Assembly (NCBI RefSeq): GCF_024970185.1
Contig: NZ_CP103965.1
Span: forward strand, 5,785,001 to 5,849,000
Length of the DNA stretch: 64,000 nucleotides
Source: Pseudomonas sp. N3-W
Lineage (GTDB): Bacteria > Pseudomonadota > Gammaproteobacteria > Pseudomonadales > Pseudomonadaceae
Direction: 5' to 3'
The translations under genes were made by a program, and so were the position numbers. Below, one piece after another: positions 43,249 to 53,362 of the stretch (the stretch's first letter is position 1; each line of letters opens with the position of its first letter). Below the pieces are notes generated by a model. It searched no databases. It had not been told where the DNA came from and saw nothing but the letters and a program-made list of their open reading frames with translations.

Positions 43249-44898
43249 TCAGAAGCCTTGCGGGGTTGACCGGGCAACGATCGCCTCAACCTCCAGCCCC
43301 CGAGGCAACGCCCCGTACACCCGCCCCGCCGATCCCAGACGACTGGCGATAAACGCATCACTGACCGCCGAATTGCCCGCCTCCAGCAACAGCTTCGCCT
43401 GCAACCCCAATGCAATGTCTTCAGTCAGTTGTCGGGCGCGATACTGGATGTCGCTGGTATCTCTGAACGCCCTCTGCAATTGAGCAATATGCGCAGCCAG
43501 GCGTTTGTCGCCATGTCCATCACCCAGCTCACTGAACAGCACATCCAGCACCCCCGGCTCTTTCGACAACGCTCGCAGCACGTCCAGGCACTGCACGTTG
43601 CCCGAGCCTTCCCACGTCGAGTTGACCGGCGCCTCGCGATACAGGCGCGGCAGGATGCTGTCCTCGACATAACCCGCGCCACCCATGCATTCGGCGGCTT
43701 CGTTGATCATGGCCGGGGCCCGTTTGCAGATCCAGTACTTGCCCACCGCTGTCACCAGCCGGGCGAATTTTGCTTCATGGCTATCGTCCAGATGATCCAG
43801 CGCCCGGCCCATGCGCAGGCTCAAGGCCAGCGCGGCTTCGCTTTCCAGCGCAAGATCGGCCAGCACGTTCTGCATCAAAGGCTGCTCACTGAGCAATTTG
43901 CCGCCGACCATCCGGTGGGCACAGTGATGGCTGGCCTGAGTCAGGGCCTGGCGCATCAACGAACTGGAGCCAACCATGCAATCGAAGCGGGTCATGGCGA
44001 CCATCTCGATGATGGTCGGTACACCCCGGCCCTCCTCGCCGACCATCCACGCCAACGCACCACGGAACTCGACTTCGCTGGACGCATTCGAGCAGTTGCC
44101 GAGCTTGTTCTTCAGGCGCTGGATGTAGAACTGATTGCGCGTGTCATCCGGGCGATGGCGTGGCAGCAGAAAACAGGTCAGGCCTTTGTCGGTCTGCGCC
44201 AGGGTGAGGAACGCATCGCACATCGGTGCCGAGCAGAACCACTTGTGGCCCACCAGTTCATACGCCTGGCCCGGCCCGCTGGCCCCCACCGGATACGCCT
44301 TGGTGGTGTTGGCCCGCACGTCGGTACCGCCCTGTTTCTCGGTCATCGCCATGCCGATGGTGACCCCGGCCTTGTGGGCCATGCCGACGTTGCGCGGGTC
44401 GTATTCGGTGGCGAGGATTTTCGGCAGCCATTGCTCGGCCAGGTCCGGTTGCAGGCGCATGGCCGGGACGCTGGCGAAGGTCATGGTCAGCGGGCAACCG
44501 CTACCCGCCTCGGCCTGGCTGTGCAGATAGGACATGGAAGCGCGGGCGACATGCGCACCCGGTTGCGGATGCGCCCAAGGCAACGAGGTAAGCCCATGCT
44601 CGATCGCCGTGCGCATCAGCTCGTGATACGCGGGGTGAAATTCCACCAGGTCAATGCGGTGACCGTAGCGGTCATGACTGGAAAATACTGGTTTGTTCTC
44701 ATTGGCCAGAAACCCCGCCGCCATCAGCGGCCCCCCGGCCAGCGCACCGTAGGCATCGATCCGCGACTCGGCCCAGCCGGCACCAAACCGCCGCGACCAC
44801 TCCTGCAAGGGAAGGTCTATGCGATAGAGGTTGGTGCCGTCCAGCGACGGCGGCTGGTTGGTGACTTCGTGGGTTTCGGCGAACTGGTGCAGGTTCAT
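43249..44898 (-). CDS. AidB-like acyl-CoA dehydrogenase
   Basis: 549 aa, the AidB length (541) rather than the about 380 of ordinary acyl-CoA dehydrogenases. It shares MTEKQGGTDVRANTT, YELVGHKWFCSAPMCDAFLTLAQT, RLKNKLGNCSNASSEVEF, MTRFDCMVGSS and REAPVNSTWEGSGNVQCLDVLRAL with AidB. AidB is an FAD protein of the alkylation (Ada) response that binds DNA; catalytic role unclear. The ATG at 44898 has AAGGAGG upstream. No ada gene is nearby. Confidence 0.9.
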   Translation of the reverse strand: MNLHQFAETHEVTNQPPSLDGTNLYRIDLPLQEWSRRFGAGWAESRIDAYGALAGGPLMAAGFLANENKPVFSSHDRYGHRIDLVEFHPAYHELMRTAIEHGLTSLPWAHPQPGAHVARASMSYLHSQAEAGSGCPLTMTFASVPAMRLQPDLAEQWLPKILATEYDPRNVGMAHKAGVTIGMAMTEKQGGTDVRANTTKAYPVGASGPGQAYELVGHKWFCSAPMCDAFLTLAQTDKGLTCFLLPRHRPDDTRNQFYIQRLKNKLGNCSNASSEVEFRGALAWMVGEEGRGVPTIIEMVAMTRFDCMVGSSSLMRQALTQASHHCAHRMVGGKLLSEQPLMQNVLADLALESEAALALSLRMGRALDHLDDSHEAKFARLVTAVGKYWICKRAPAMINEAAECMGGAGYVEDSILPRLYREAPVNSTWEGSGNVQCLDVLRALSKEPGVLDVLFSELGDGHGDKRLAAHIAQLQRAFRDTSDIQYRARQLTEDIALGLQAKLLLEAGNSAVSDAFIASRLGSAGRVYGALPRGLEVEAIVARSTPQGF

Positions 44899-44971
44899 GA
44901 CGGGCCTCCTTTGAACAACCAAGGGATTCAGTTAAGCACCGCCCCCAGGCAGAACAAAGTGGCATATCCGC

Positions 44972-47356
44972 CTAATTACCGGCGCTTTTGCCGTGTTTGT
45001 AACGCAATATTCGACGCGTGAGCGCCGTCTGCAATTCCTCGAACTTCACCGGTTTGCTCAGGTAGTCGATCAAACCGCCCGTCGGGCACTGTTCACGATC
45101 AACATGTTGCGCCACCATGAACACTGGCAACTCGGCGCACCCCGGCAAGGCACGGATCTGACAACAGACCGATGCCCCGTCCATGGACGGCAACTGACAA
45201 TCGAGCAGCACCGCATCCACGGCCTCACGCTGCAGGAGGTCGAGCGCCGCCGCGCCACTGTCGGCGGTGCGCACCCGAAAACCGAGCTTGAGCAGCATGC
45301 CGCGCATGACCAACTGGTTGATGCTGTTGTCATCCACCAGCAGCACCGTGCAGTCCTGGGGCAATCGCTGGAAAGACGTTTCGCCATGAACCGAGGCAAT
45401 GGACAGCGGCTCCGTCACCGACAAGTCAAACTCGACATCCAGCTGAAAACGACTGCCGCGACCGGGTTCAGAACGGTGTGTCAGCTGTCCGCCGAGCAAT
45501 TCGACCAGTTGCCGGCAGATTGCCAGGCCGACGCCGAGGCCACCGTATTCGCGGGTCATCGAGCCATCGAGCTGGAAAAAACGCTGGTACAGGGTCGCCT
45601 CGTCCAGGTCGGTGAAACCGATACCGGTGTCGATTACCGCAAAAGACAGTGCGTGCCGCCCATCGTCCAGTAACTTGCCCGTGACCCGTAGCGCGACCCC
45701 GCCCACCCGGGTGAACTTGATGGCGTTGTCCAGCAGGCACTCCAGGCATTGTGCCAGTTTGGCGCTGTCGCCGGACAGGCGGTCCGGCAGGCCCGGCGTG
45801 ACGTCGACTTTCAGGTCCAGGGATTTGCTTGCCGCATTAGCGTCGAACTGCAGCCGCAAAGCGTCGACCACACCACGCAGGCTGAACGTTGCCGGGTAGG
45901 CCTTGAGTTTGCCCGCCTGCAATTCGGTCAGGGTCAGGATGCCGTTGACCATGCGCATCATGTCCCGCGCCGAACCGGATGCGGTTTGTTGGTACTGCTC
46001 CAGCTCCGGGTTCATCTCCACGGTCTGCATCAGCTCCAGCGAGCCGATCACCCCATTCATCGGTGTGCGCAGTTCGTGGGTCAGGGTGGCGAGGAATTCG
46101 TCCTTGAGCTTGTTGCTGTGGGCCAGTTGCTGGTTGAGTACTTCGAGTTTTTGTCCGGCGTCGAACAGGATCTGCGCCTGCTGTTCGCGCATGGCATTGA
46201 TGCGGTCGGCCAGGGCCAGTGACAGCAACGCCACTTCGATGGCCGAGCCGATCTGGCTGGCGTACATGGTCAGGAACACGTTTGGCAGATAACCCAGCAC
46301 CATCAGTGTGTTGACGACGCCGCCGAGCAGGAATGCCGACCAGGCAATGATGAAATAGCGCGCCACCCGCAGCCCGCGAGCCCAGGCAAAGATGCCGGCG
46401 GCAAAAATCACCACGGTAAAGAGCAACGCCAAGGCTGTCGCCAGCCGCAGGGCCAGGGCGTAGCTGGTCATCAGCGACAGGCCGACCACCACCGCGCCAA
46501 ACGCGATCAAGCCGATCAGCAGGCGATCGAGCCAGCGACTGTGGCGGGCAGTTTGCAGAAAGCTGCGGGCGAACTGGCTGCCGAACAGCCCGGCACAGCC
46601 GATGAAAAACGGCGTCGAGGCGTTGGTCCACCACGGGTTATTCGGCCAGAAGTACTGCGCCGCCGCGCCGTTCACCGACAGCTGATACAGACCGAACGAC
46701 GCTATATAGAAGATGTAATAAAGGTAGCTGGTGTCGCGCACGCTGAGGAAGATGAACAGGTTGTAGACCAGCATCCCCAACAGCACACCATAGATCAGGC
46801 CCAGCACATACAGGCGCAAGGGTTGGTCTTCCAGGTAGGCGGTACTCGACCACAAGGTGATCGGTGCCTGGATCGAGCCTTCGCTTTGCAGGCGCAAGTA
46901 AACGGTCCGCGCCTGGTCCAGCTTGAACGTCAGGTTGAACAGATAGTTGTTCTGGCTGATCTCGCGACTGGCGAACGGCAGGGCATCGCCGGTGCGGCGG
47001 ATCAACTGATAGTTGCCGCTGGCATCGGCCAGGTACAAATCGAGGTGATCAAGCGGCGGATAGGCCAGTTCCAGCAGCCAGGTGCGCTGTGCGATCGGAT
47101 TGCCGGGGTGGTAATGCAAGTCGATTTTCAGCCAGAACGCCGAACGCGAGTAACCGGCGTTGAGGGTGGCCTTATCGTGGGCCTTGAAGTTTCCGGCAGC
47201 GGCTTGCGCCAGCACGTCGGCAATCGTCGCCTGACCATCGGCGTCTTCGTAAACCTGCATCGCTCTACCCAAGGGAAGGCTCTGGGTGGTCTCGTCGAAT
47301 TCGACGGCGCTCGCCAGGAGGGGCAAGCACAGCAGCAACATCAGCAAATAGCGCAT
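44972..47356 (-). CDS. ladS: Hybrid sensor kinase LadS
   Basis: 794 aa, the size of P. aeruginosa LadS (795). Order: signal peptide, periplasmic 7TMR-DISMED2 domain (about 20-170), seven transmembrane helices (about 182-385), histidine kinase with His427 in LTHELRTPMNG, ATPase N-box LLDNAIKF (Asn544) and G boxes DTGIGF/GGLGVGLAICRQL, then a receiver with Asp719 in VLLDCQLPSMDG. LadS acts through GacS/GacA to raise RsmY/Z and favour biofilm growth. The neighbours thiD-thiE-hemL match the P. aeruginosa ladS locus, which supports the name. Confidence 0.92.
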   Translation of the reverse strand: MRYLLMLLLCLPLLASAVEFDETTQSLPLGRAMQVYEDADGQATIADVLAQAAAGNFKAHDKATLNAGYSRSAFWLKIDLHYHPGNPIAQRTWLLELAYPPLDHLDLYLADASGNYQLIRRTGDALPFASREISQNNYLFNLTFKLDQARTVYLRLQSEGSIQAPITLWSSTAYLEDQPLRLYVLGLIYGVLLGMLVYNLFIFLSVRDTSYLYYIFYIASFGLYQLSVNGAAAQYFWPNNPWWTNASTPFFIGCAGLFGSQFARSFLQTARHSRWLDRLLIGLIAFGAVVVGLSLMTSYALALRLATALALLFTVVIFAAGIFAWARGLRVARYFIIAWSAFLLGGVVNTLMVLGYLPNVFLTMYASQIGSAIEVALLSLALADRINAMREQQAQILFDAGQKLEVLNQQLAHSNKLKDEFLATLTHELRTPMNGVIGSLELMQTVEMNPELEQYQQTASGSARDMMRMVNGILTLTELQAGKLKAYPATFSLRGVVDALRLQFDANAASKSLDLKVDVTPGLPDRLSGDSAKLAQCLECLLDNAIKFTRVGGVALRVTGKLLDDGRHALSFAVIDTGIGFTDLDEATLYQRFFQLDGSMTREYGGLGVGLAICRQLVELLGGQLTHRSEPGRGSRFQLDVEFDLSVTEPLSIASVHGETSFQRLPQDCTVLLVDDNSINQLVMRGMLLKLGFRVRTADSGAAALDLLQREAVDAVLLDCQLPSMDGASVCCQIRALPGCAELPVFMVAQHVDREQCPTGGLIDYLSKPVKFEELQTALTRRILRYKHGKSAGN

Positions 47357-47692
47357 TTAAGCCCCAGCGTGGCCTGTCCGGTTATGTCAGGAAGCCCCCC
47401 ATTCCTTTTGAGTAGACGTAAAACCGGTATTACCTGTTATTGGTTTGGATCCACTCTAGCATAGCGGTTGATGGCCATTGAACACCATTGAAATATTTAC
47501 AGTAAAGGCTCTAGAACGGGCTTTTCAGCGCTATCGATTGAGCTAGAGCTGTTTGAATGGTCAGCGTGTGACAAGACAAGCGGCTTCAATGGATAACTGT
47601 GGCGAGAGAGCCTGCTCCCTCGCCACAATGTATCGGCCAATCCGGATGTCACTGCACCCGAAAAAACATGTTTGGTGGTAAGCTCGCGCACC
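47357..47692. other. ladS/thiD divergent intergenic region
   Basis: 336 bp without a gene. It should hold both promoters and contains a short palindrome at 47598-47627. I see no TPP riboswitch (no recognisable THI box) before thiD. Confidence 0.5.
47598..47627. repeat. Short REP-like palindrome (GTGGCGAG family)
   Basis: TGTGGCGAG...CTCGCCACA in the ladS/thiD intergenic region. Confidence 0.75.
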
Positions 47693-48490
47693 ATGAATAT
47701 CTACAGCTCTCGCCCCGTTGTCCTCTGTCTCTCCGGCCACGACCCAAGTGGTGGCGCCGGCTTGCAGGCAGATATAGAAGCCCTGCTCGCTCAGGGTTGT
47801 CATGCGGCCCCGACCGTCACTGCCCTGACTGTGCAAGACACCGTCAACGTCACTGACTTCCGCGTCCTCGACCGTGAGTGGGTGTTGGCCCAGGCCAACG
47901 CCGTGCTCAACGATTCCGAAGTCGCGGCCGTCAAGCTGGGCATGCTCGGTTCGCTGGAAATGGTCGACACCGTGGTCGAACTGTTGTCGGCGCATCCGCA
48001 TCTGCCGGTGGTCTGCGACCCGGTACTGCGCGCCGGTGGCGGCGGACGCCTGGGCAAGGACGAGGTCGGCTACGCCATGCGCGAACGCCTGCTGCCCCTG
48101 TCGATCATCGCCACGCCCAACCTCCCCGAAGCCCGCATCCTCGCTGAGCTGCCCGACGGCACCGCCGACGAGTGCGCTGAAAAACTGCTGCCGTTCGTCA
48201 AACACTTGCTGATCACTGGCGGACATGGCGACGAGCACGAGATACACAATCGCCTGTACAGCCGCGACGGTCGCCGTGAAACCTTTACCTGCCAGCGTTT
48301 GCCCGGCAGCTATCACGGTTCGGGTTGCACCCTGGCCAGTGCCTTGGCCGGTCGTCTGGCACAGGGTGAAAACCTCGCCAGCGCCGTGAAGACTGCGCTT
48401 GACTACACATGGCGTACCCTGCGTGATGCCGAGCAACTGGGCAAAGGCCAGTTCGTGCCGCGCCGTCTGCCGCTGGATTTCTGTTCATAA
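47693..48490 (+). CDS. thiD: Hydroxymethylpyrimidine/phosphomethylpyrimidine kinase
   Basis: 265 aa ribokinase-fold enzyme phosphorylating HMP and HMP-P for thiamine synthesis. Motifs: VVLCLSGHDPSGGAGLQADIEALLAQGCHAAPTVTALTVQ, VVCDPVLRAGGGG and LPGSYHGSGCTLASALAGRLAQG (anion hole and catalytic region). The ATG at 47693 is chosen over a start seven codons upstream because it begins the conserved strand. First gene of thiD-thiE-hemL. Confidence 0.95.
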   Translation: MNIYSSRPVVLCLSGHDPSGGAGLQADIEALLAQGCHAAPTVTALTVQDTVNVTDFRVLDREWVLAQANAVLNDSEVAAVKLGMLGSLEMVDTVVELLSAHPHLPVVCDPVLRAGGGGRLGKDEVGYAMRERLLPLSIIATPNLPEARILAELPDGTADECAEKLLPFVKHLLITGGHGDEHEIHNRLYSRDGRRETFTCQRLPGSYHGSGCTLASALAGRLAQGENLASAVKTALDYTWRTLRDAEQLGKGQFVPRRLPLDFCS

Positions 48491-48508
48491 CGCCAAGAGG
48501 CCTGTCCG

Positions 48509-49132
48509 ATGAAACTGCGTGGCCTGTATGCCATTACCGACAGCCAGCTACTGGCCGGTAAATTTCTGTCGTACGTCGAGGCGGCGCTGGAAGGCGGCGT
48601 GACCTTGCTGCAATACCGCGACAAAAGCAGCGACGAAGCCCGCCGCCTGCGCGAGGCCGAGGCCCTGCGCGACTTGTGTGATCGCTACAAGACCCAACTG
48701 ATCATCAACGATGACGCCGAACTGGCCGCACGCCTGAACGTCGGCGTGCACCTGGGCCAGACTGACGGCCCGCTGACGCCCGCTCGCGCGTTGCTCGGTC
48801 GTTCGGCGATCATTGGTTCGACCTGCCACGCGCAACTCGAACTCGCCCGGCAAGCCGCCAAAGAAGGCGCCAGCTACGTCGCCTTCGGCCGCTTCTTCAA
48901 TTCCAATACCAAACCCGGCGCACCAACTTGCAGTCTCGAACTGCTGGATCAGGCCCGCAGCGCCCTGCACCTGCCGATCTGCGCCATCGGCGGCATCACC
49001 CTGGAGAATGCCGCCCCGCTGGTGGCTCATGGGGTAGATCTGCTGGCGGTGGTGCACGGTCTGTTTGGCGCCGAGAGTACGGCTGAAGTGACACGCCGTG
49101 CCCGCGCCTTTAACCAATTATTCAAATCCTGA
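48509..49132 (+). CDS. thiE: Thiamine-phosphate synthase
   Basis: 207 aa TIM barrel joining HMP-PP and thiazole phosphate. Shows [85 protein letters not shown] (phosphate and pyrimidine binding) and [12 protein letters not shown]. 18 bp after thiD and 17 bp before hemL, so an operon. Confidence 0.96.
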   Translation: MKLRGLYAITDSQLLAGKFLSYVEAALEGGVTLLQYRDKSSDEARRLREAEALRDLCDRYKTQLIINDDAELAARLNVGVHLGQTDGPLTPARALLGRSAIIGSTCHAQLELARQAAKEGASYVAFGRFFNSNTKPGAPTCSLELLDQARSALHLPICAIGGITLENAAPLVAHGVDLLAVVHGLFGAESTAEVTRRARAFNQLFKS

Positions 49133-49149
49133 TTTTTGAGAGCCCGATC

Positions 49150-50433
49150 ATGTCTCGTTCCGAAACGCTGTTCGCCAATGCCCAGAAACACATTCCCGGT
49201 GGCGTGAACTCGCCAGTACGCGCATTCAAAAGCGTTGGTGGCACGCCGTTGTTCTTCAAACACGCTGAAGGCGCCTACGTCACCGACGAAGACGACAAGC
49301 GTTATGTGGATTACGTCGGTTCCTGGGGCCCGATGATCCTCGGCCACAGCCACCCGGACGTGCTGGACGCGGTGCGCAAGCAGCTGGAACACGGCCTGTC
49401 CTACGGCGCCCCGACCGCGATGGAAACCGAGATGGCCGATCTGGTCTGCTCGATCGTGCCGTCGATGGAAATGGTGCGCATGGTCAGCTCCGGCACCGAA
49501 GCCACCATGAGCGCGATCCGCCTGGCCCGTGGTTTCACCGGTCGCGACAACATCATCAAATTTGAAGGCTGCTACCACGGTCACTCCGACAGCCTGCTGG
49601 TCAAAGCCGGCTCCGGTCTGCTGACCCAGGGCGTACCGAGTTCGGCGGGCGTACCGGCAGACTTTGCCAAACACACCCTGACCCTGCCATTCAACGACAT
49701 CGATGCCGTCGACTCCATGCTCGCCGAAGTCGGCCAGACCGTGGCGTGCATCATCGTCGAGCCGGTGGCTGGCAACATGAACTGCGTGCCGCCAGCACCA
49801 GGTTTCCTCGAAGGCCTGCGCACTCTTTGCGACAAGCATGGCGTGGTGCTGATTTTCGACGAAGTGATGACCGGTTTCCGCGTCGCCCTCGGTGGTGCCC
49901 AGACACATTACGGCGTAACCCCGGACCTGAGCACGTTCGGCAAGATCATCGGTGGCGGTATGCCGGTGGGCTGCTTCGGCGGCAAACGCGAAATAATGTC
50001 GCACATCGCGCCGCTGGGCCCGGTCTATCAGGCAGGCACCCTGTCGGGCAACCCGCTGGCCATGGCTGCCGGCCTGACCACCTTGCGCCTGATCAGCCGT
50101 CCGGGCTTCCACGCCGAGCTGACCGACTACACCAGCCGCCTGCTCGATGGCCTGCAACAACGTGCCGATGCTGCCGGCATTCCATTCGTAACCACCCAGG
50201 CGGGCGGCATGTTCGGCCTGTACTTCAGCGGTGCCGATGACATCGTGACCTTCGATGACGTGATGTCCAGCGACGCCAACCTGTTCAAGCGTTTCTTCCA
50301 CCTGATGCTCGAAGGTGGCGTGTATCTGGCGCCAAGTGCCTTTGAAGCCGGTTTCACGTCGATCGCCCACGGCGAGACCGAATTGAAACTGACGCTGGAC
50401 GCTGCCGAGCGCGCCTTCGCCGCACTGAAATAA
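49150..50433 (+). CDS. hemL: Glutamate-1-semialdehyde 2,1-aminomutase
   Basis: 427 aa PLP enzyme making 5-aminolevulinate for haem. Begins with the family sequence [68 protein letters not shown] binds PLP phosphate; FDEVMTGFR and Lys265 in [14 protein letters not shown] hold the cofactor. Cotranscribed with thiD and thiE, as in P. aeruginosa. Confidence 0.97.
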   Translation: MSRSETLFANAQKHIPGGVNSPVRAFKSVGGTPLFFKHAEGAYVTDEDDKRYVDYVGSWGPMILGHSHPDVLDAVRKQLEHGLSYGAPTAMETEMADLVCSIVPSMEMVRMVSSGTEATMSAIRLARGFTGRDNIIKFEGCYHGHSDSLLVKAGSGLLTQGVPSSAGVPADFAKHTLTLPFNDIDAVDSMLAEVGQTVACIIVEPVAGNMNCVPPAPGFLEGLRTLCDKHGVVLIFDEVMTGFRVALGGAQTHYGVTPDLSTFGKIIGGGMPVGCFGGKREIMSHIAPLGPVYQAGTLSGNPLAMAAGLTTLRLISRPGFHAELTDYTSRLLDGLQQRADAAGIPFVTTQAGGMFGLYFSGADDIVTFDDVMSSDANLFKRFFHLMLEGGVYLAPSAFEAGFTSIAHGETELKLTLDAAERAFAALK

Positions 50434-50442
50434 CGCCGCACC

Positions 50443-50470
50443 GCTGACGTTGGCGATTGCCAGCGTCAGC
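50443..50470 (+). terminator. Hairpin after hemL
   Basis: GCTGACGTTGGC/GCCAGCGTCAGC stem (one G-U) with a short loop 10 nt past the hemL stop, followed by ATTTACC. Candidate terminator with a weak U-tract. Confidence 0.6.
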
Positions 50471-50658
50471 ATTTACCTACACACCACCACCTTATTCCTA
50501 CACTTGCGCGGGTAATCCCTCGCAAAGTGGACGATATATCCCCCAAGCAGCAGAAAAACGAGTAAAGACTTTGTAAGGATGGCCCCGCTTATTTCATAAT
50601 GCGCGCTTATTGGATCCCTCGATGGGTCCGCGCGCCCTTCAGAGGTAAGTCGATTCCC

Positions 50659-51213
50659 ATGAACCGCACCGGCCGCACCCTTGCATTGGGCTGCCTGTTG
50701 CTCCTTCAGCCCCTGCTCGCGCACGCACAAGCAGGTGGCAACTCGTTGTTGATCCCGGCGATGGGTCGCTGCACCCTCAATACTCAGCCGCAAGACGTCA
50801 CGCAGGCTCTCGCTGCGTGTCAGAAAGCGTCGGATGAAGGGGATGCTCAAGCGCAATACGAGTTGGGCGAGTTCTACTACGACGGCAAAAATGCGCCCCG
50901 CGACCTCAATCAGGCCCTGGCCTATTTCGAAAAGGCCTCGCTGCAAGGCCACGCCCAGGCGCAATTCAAACTCGGCACCATGTTCTTTCACGGCGAAGGC
51001 GTACCGGCCAATAACGTTCAGGCGTATATCGTGCTGAAAATGGCGGCGGTCAATGGCGCTGAAGATGCGCTGGACACGGCTGACGAAGTCGCCGAGAAGA
51101 TGCCTCGCGAAGACCTTGAGACCGCGACCCAGGTGCTGGGGCAAATCTTCCGTAAATACCTGATGGAACTGCAAAGCGCGGATGGGCGTACGCCGTTCTC
51201 GCCGCTGCCCTGA
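50659..51213 (+). CDS. Exported Sel1-like repeat protein
   Basis: 184 aa. The ATG at 50659 gives a signal peptide (RTLALGCLLLLQPLLAHAQA). Two Sel1/TPR-like repeats follow: AQAQYELGEFYYDGKNAPRDLNQALAYFEKAS and AQAQFKLGTMFFHGEGVPANNVQAYIVLKMAA. Such periplasmic repeat proteins usually mediate protein contacts; partner unknown. AGAGGTAAG lies upstream at somewhat long spacing. Confidence 0.88.
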   Translation: MNRTGRTLALGCLLLLQPLLAHAQAGGNSLLIPAMGRCTLNTQPQDVTQALAACQKASDEGDAQAQYELGEFYYDGKNAPRDLNQALAYFEKASLQGHAQAQFKLGTMFFHGEGVPANNVQAYIVLKMAAVNGAEDALDTADEVAEKMPREDLETATQVLGQIFRKYLMELQSADGRTPFSPLP

Positions 51214-51235
51214 GCCCTGTATTGCCTTGACTGGC

Positions 51236-51319
51236 CCCTATCGCGAGCAAGCTCGCTCCCACACTTGATCTGCTTCATACACAAATCCAATGTGGAAGCG
51301 AGCTTGCTCGCGATAGGGA
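51236..51319. repeat. REP doublet (inverted pair)
   Basis: CTATCGCGAGCAAGCTCGCTCCCAC and its opposed copy, between convergent genes. Confidence 0.9.
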
Positions 51320-51336
51320 CAACTCGGCCTTGAAAC

Positions 51337-51666
51337 TTACTTCTCAGGCATCGGCATCGGAAACGGCATCACATTGCCGACCGCGCCACGGGCTTCGCTG
51401 ATTTTCGGCGTGCCCAGGCGCTCGACCTCGTCGATGCGCACAATCGAATGCATCGGCACAAAACTGCGCACCACGCCTTCGAACTGCGCCTTGAGCTTCT
51501 CTTCGCTCGGGTCGACGACCACTTGCGTGCGCTCGCCAAAGACGAACTCTTCCACTTCCAGGAAGCCCCACAGATCACTTTGATAGATCTGCTTGGCATA
51601 CATTTCGTACACCTGGCCCTGGTTGAGGAAAATCACCTTGTAGATTGGGGCTTCACGTTTGGTCAT
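51337..51666 (-). CDS. DUF1820 family protein
   Basis: 109 aa. Starts KREAPIYKVIFLNQGQVYEMYAKQIYQSDLWGFLEVEEFVFG, the DUF1820 signature, with SFVPMHSIVRIDEVERLGTPKI in the middle and a Met/Pro-rich end. Cytoplasmic, function unknown. The ATG at 51666 fits the family start. Divergent from miaB, as I recall for P. aeruginosa. Confidence 0.9.
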   Translation of the reverse strand: MTKREAPIYKVIFLNQGQVYEMYAKQIYQSDLWGFLEVEEFVFGERTQVVVDPSEEKLKAQFEGVVRSFVPMHSIVRIDEVERLGTPKISEARGAVGNVMPFPMPMPEK

Positions 51667-51801
51667 GGTGGGCGGGCAACACATAGGGGATAAAAATGAG
51701 GGCGCGAACTATAGCATAGCCACTGGACGCACAGCGGTAGGAACCTTGGGACATGTTCCCTATAATGCGCGGTTCTTTGAATCACGTGATGACTCTATTC
51801 C

Positions 51802-53130
51802 ATGGCCAAGAAGCTTTACATCGAAACCCACGGTTGCCAGATGAACGAGTACGACAGCTCGCGCATGGTCGATCTGCTGGGCGAACATCAGGCCCTGGAA
51901 GTCACCGCTCGCGCTGAAGATGCCGACGTGATCCTGCTCAACACCTGCTCCATTCGCGAACGCGCCCAGGACCGGGTGTATTCCCAGCTGGGTCGCTGGC
52001 GCGAACTGAAACTGGCCAACCCGGACATGGTGATCGCCGTCGGCGGTTGCGTGGCCAGCCAGGAAGGCGCCGCCATCCGTGATCGCGCCCCGTACGTGGA
52101 CGTGGTGTTCGGCCCGCAAACCCTGCACCGCCTGCCGGAAATGATCGACGCCGCCCGCGCCACCAAGCTGCCGCAAGTGGACGTCTCGTTCCCGGAAATC
52201 GAAAAATTCGACCATTTGCCCGAGCCACGCATCGACGGCCCGAGTGCCTATGTGTCGGTGATGGAAGGCTGCAGCAAGTACTGCACGTTCTGCGTCGTGC
52301 CCTATACACGCGGCGAAGAAGTCAGCCGGCCATTCGACGACGTGATCGCCGAGATCATCCATCTGGCCGAAAACGGCGTGCGTGAAGTCACGCTACTGGG
52401 GCAGAACGTCAACGGTTATCGCGGCACCACCCACGACGGGCGTGTGGCGGACCTGGCCGAACTGATCCGCGTGGTCGCCGCCGTCGAGGGCATTGACCGG
52501 ATTCGCTACACCACTTCGCACCCGCTGGAGTTCTCCGACAGCCTGATCCAGGCCCACGCTGATGTGCCGGAGCTGGTGAAGCACCTGCACTTGCCGGTGC
52601 AATCGGGCTCGGACCGGATTCTCTCGGCGATGAAGCGCAACCACACCGCGCTGGAATACAAATCCAAACTGCGCAAACTGCGCGCCGCCGTGCCGGGCAT
52701 CTGCATCAGCTCGGACTTCATCGTCGGCTTCCCCGGCGAGACGGAAAAAGACTTCGAGCAGACCATGAAGCTCATCGAAGACGTCGGTTTCGACTTCTCC
52801 TACTCGTTCGTCTATAGCCAGCGCCCGGGCACACCCGCTGCTGACCTGGCCGACGACACCCCGGAAGCGCTGAAAAAAGAACGCCTGAACGCCCTGCAAC
52901 ATCGCTTGAACCAGCAGGGTTTCGAAATCAGCCGACAAATGGTCGGTTCGATTCAGCGGATTCTGGTCACCGATTATTCGAAAAAAGACCCCGGCGAGCT
53001 GCAAGGCCGGACCGAGAATAATCGAATCGTCAACTTCCGCTGCGACACTCCTACCCTGATCGGCCAGTTTGCCGACGTGCACATTGATGCTGCGCAGCCG
53101 CATTCGTTGCGCGGGTCGCTGATCCAATAA
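51802..53130 (+). CDS. miaB: tRNA-2-methylthio-N6-dimethylallyladenosine synthase
   Basis: 442 aa radical-SAM methylthiotransferase acting on A37 of tRNAs. N-terminal cluster cysteines in [21 protein letters not shown] and [10 protein letters not shown]; radical-SAM CxxxCxxC in [25 protein letters not shown] domain at the end ([15 protein letters not shown]). Heads the gene block leading to ybeZ, with a REP doublet in the 232-bp gap between them. Confidence 0.97.
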   Translation: MAKKLYIETHGCQMNEYDSSRMVDLLGEHQALEVTARAEDADVILLNTCSIRERAQDRVYSQLGRWRELKLANPDMVIAVGGCVASQEGAAIRDRAPYVDVVFGPQTLHRLPEMIDAARATKLPQVDVSFPEIEKFDHLPEPRIDGPSAYVSVMEGCSKYCTFCVVPYTRGEEVSRPFDDVIAEIIHLAENGVREVTLLGQNVNGYRGTTHDGRVADLAELIRVVAAVEGIDRIRYTTSHPLEFSDSLIQAHADVPELVKHLHLPVQSGSDRILSAMKRNHTALEYKSKLRKLRAAVPGICISSDFIVGFPGETEKDFEQTMKLIEDVGFDFSYSFVYSQRPGTPAADLADDTPEALKKERLNALQHRLNQQGFEISRQMVGSIQRILVTDYSKKDPGELQGRTENNRIVNFRCDTPTLIGQFADVHIDAAQPHSLRGSLIQ

Positions 53131-53157
53131 CACTTATCCACGAATCAAGGGGATCAA

Positions 53158-53250
53158 ATGTGGGAGCTGGCTTGCCTGCGATAGCGGTGTCACAGCCAGC
53201 CTCTCTTTTGGATGTGAGGCCCTCATCGCAGGCAAGCCAGCTCCCACAAT
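53158..53250. repeat. REP-like doublet of a second family
   Basis: GTGGGAGCTGGCTTGCCTGCGATAG and its opposed copy, differing from the main REP family in the centre (CTGGCTTGCCTGCGAT). Confidence 0.88.
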
Positions 53251-53362
53251 GGACTTGCTTTTTTATTGAGAGCGCACTCATCCATTTAAGAGCTTTCGCA
53301 CCCAGCCCACTGGCGTTATCCTTGATTTCATCTTAATTGCCCCAGGGCGGCTAAATACGACC

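Noticed and set aside
47628..47692. TPP riboswitch before thiD
   Set aside because: No THI-box-like conserved segments or multi-helix fold could be recognised in the short leader.
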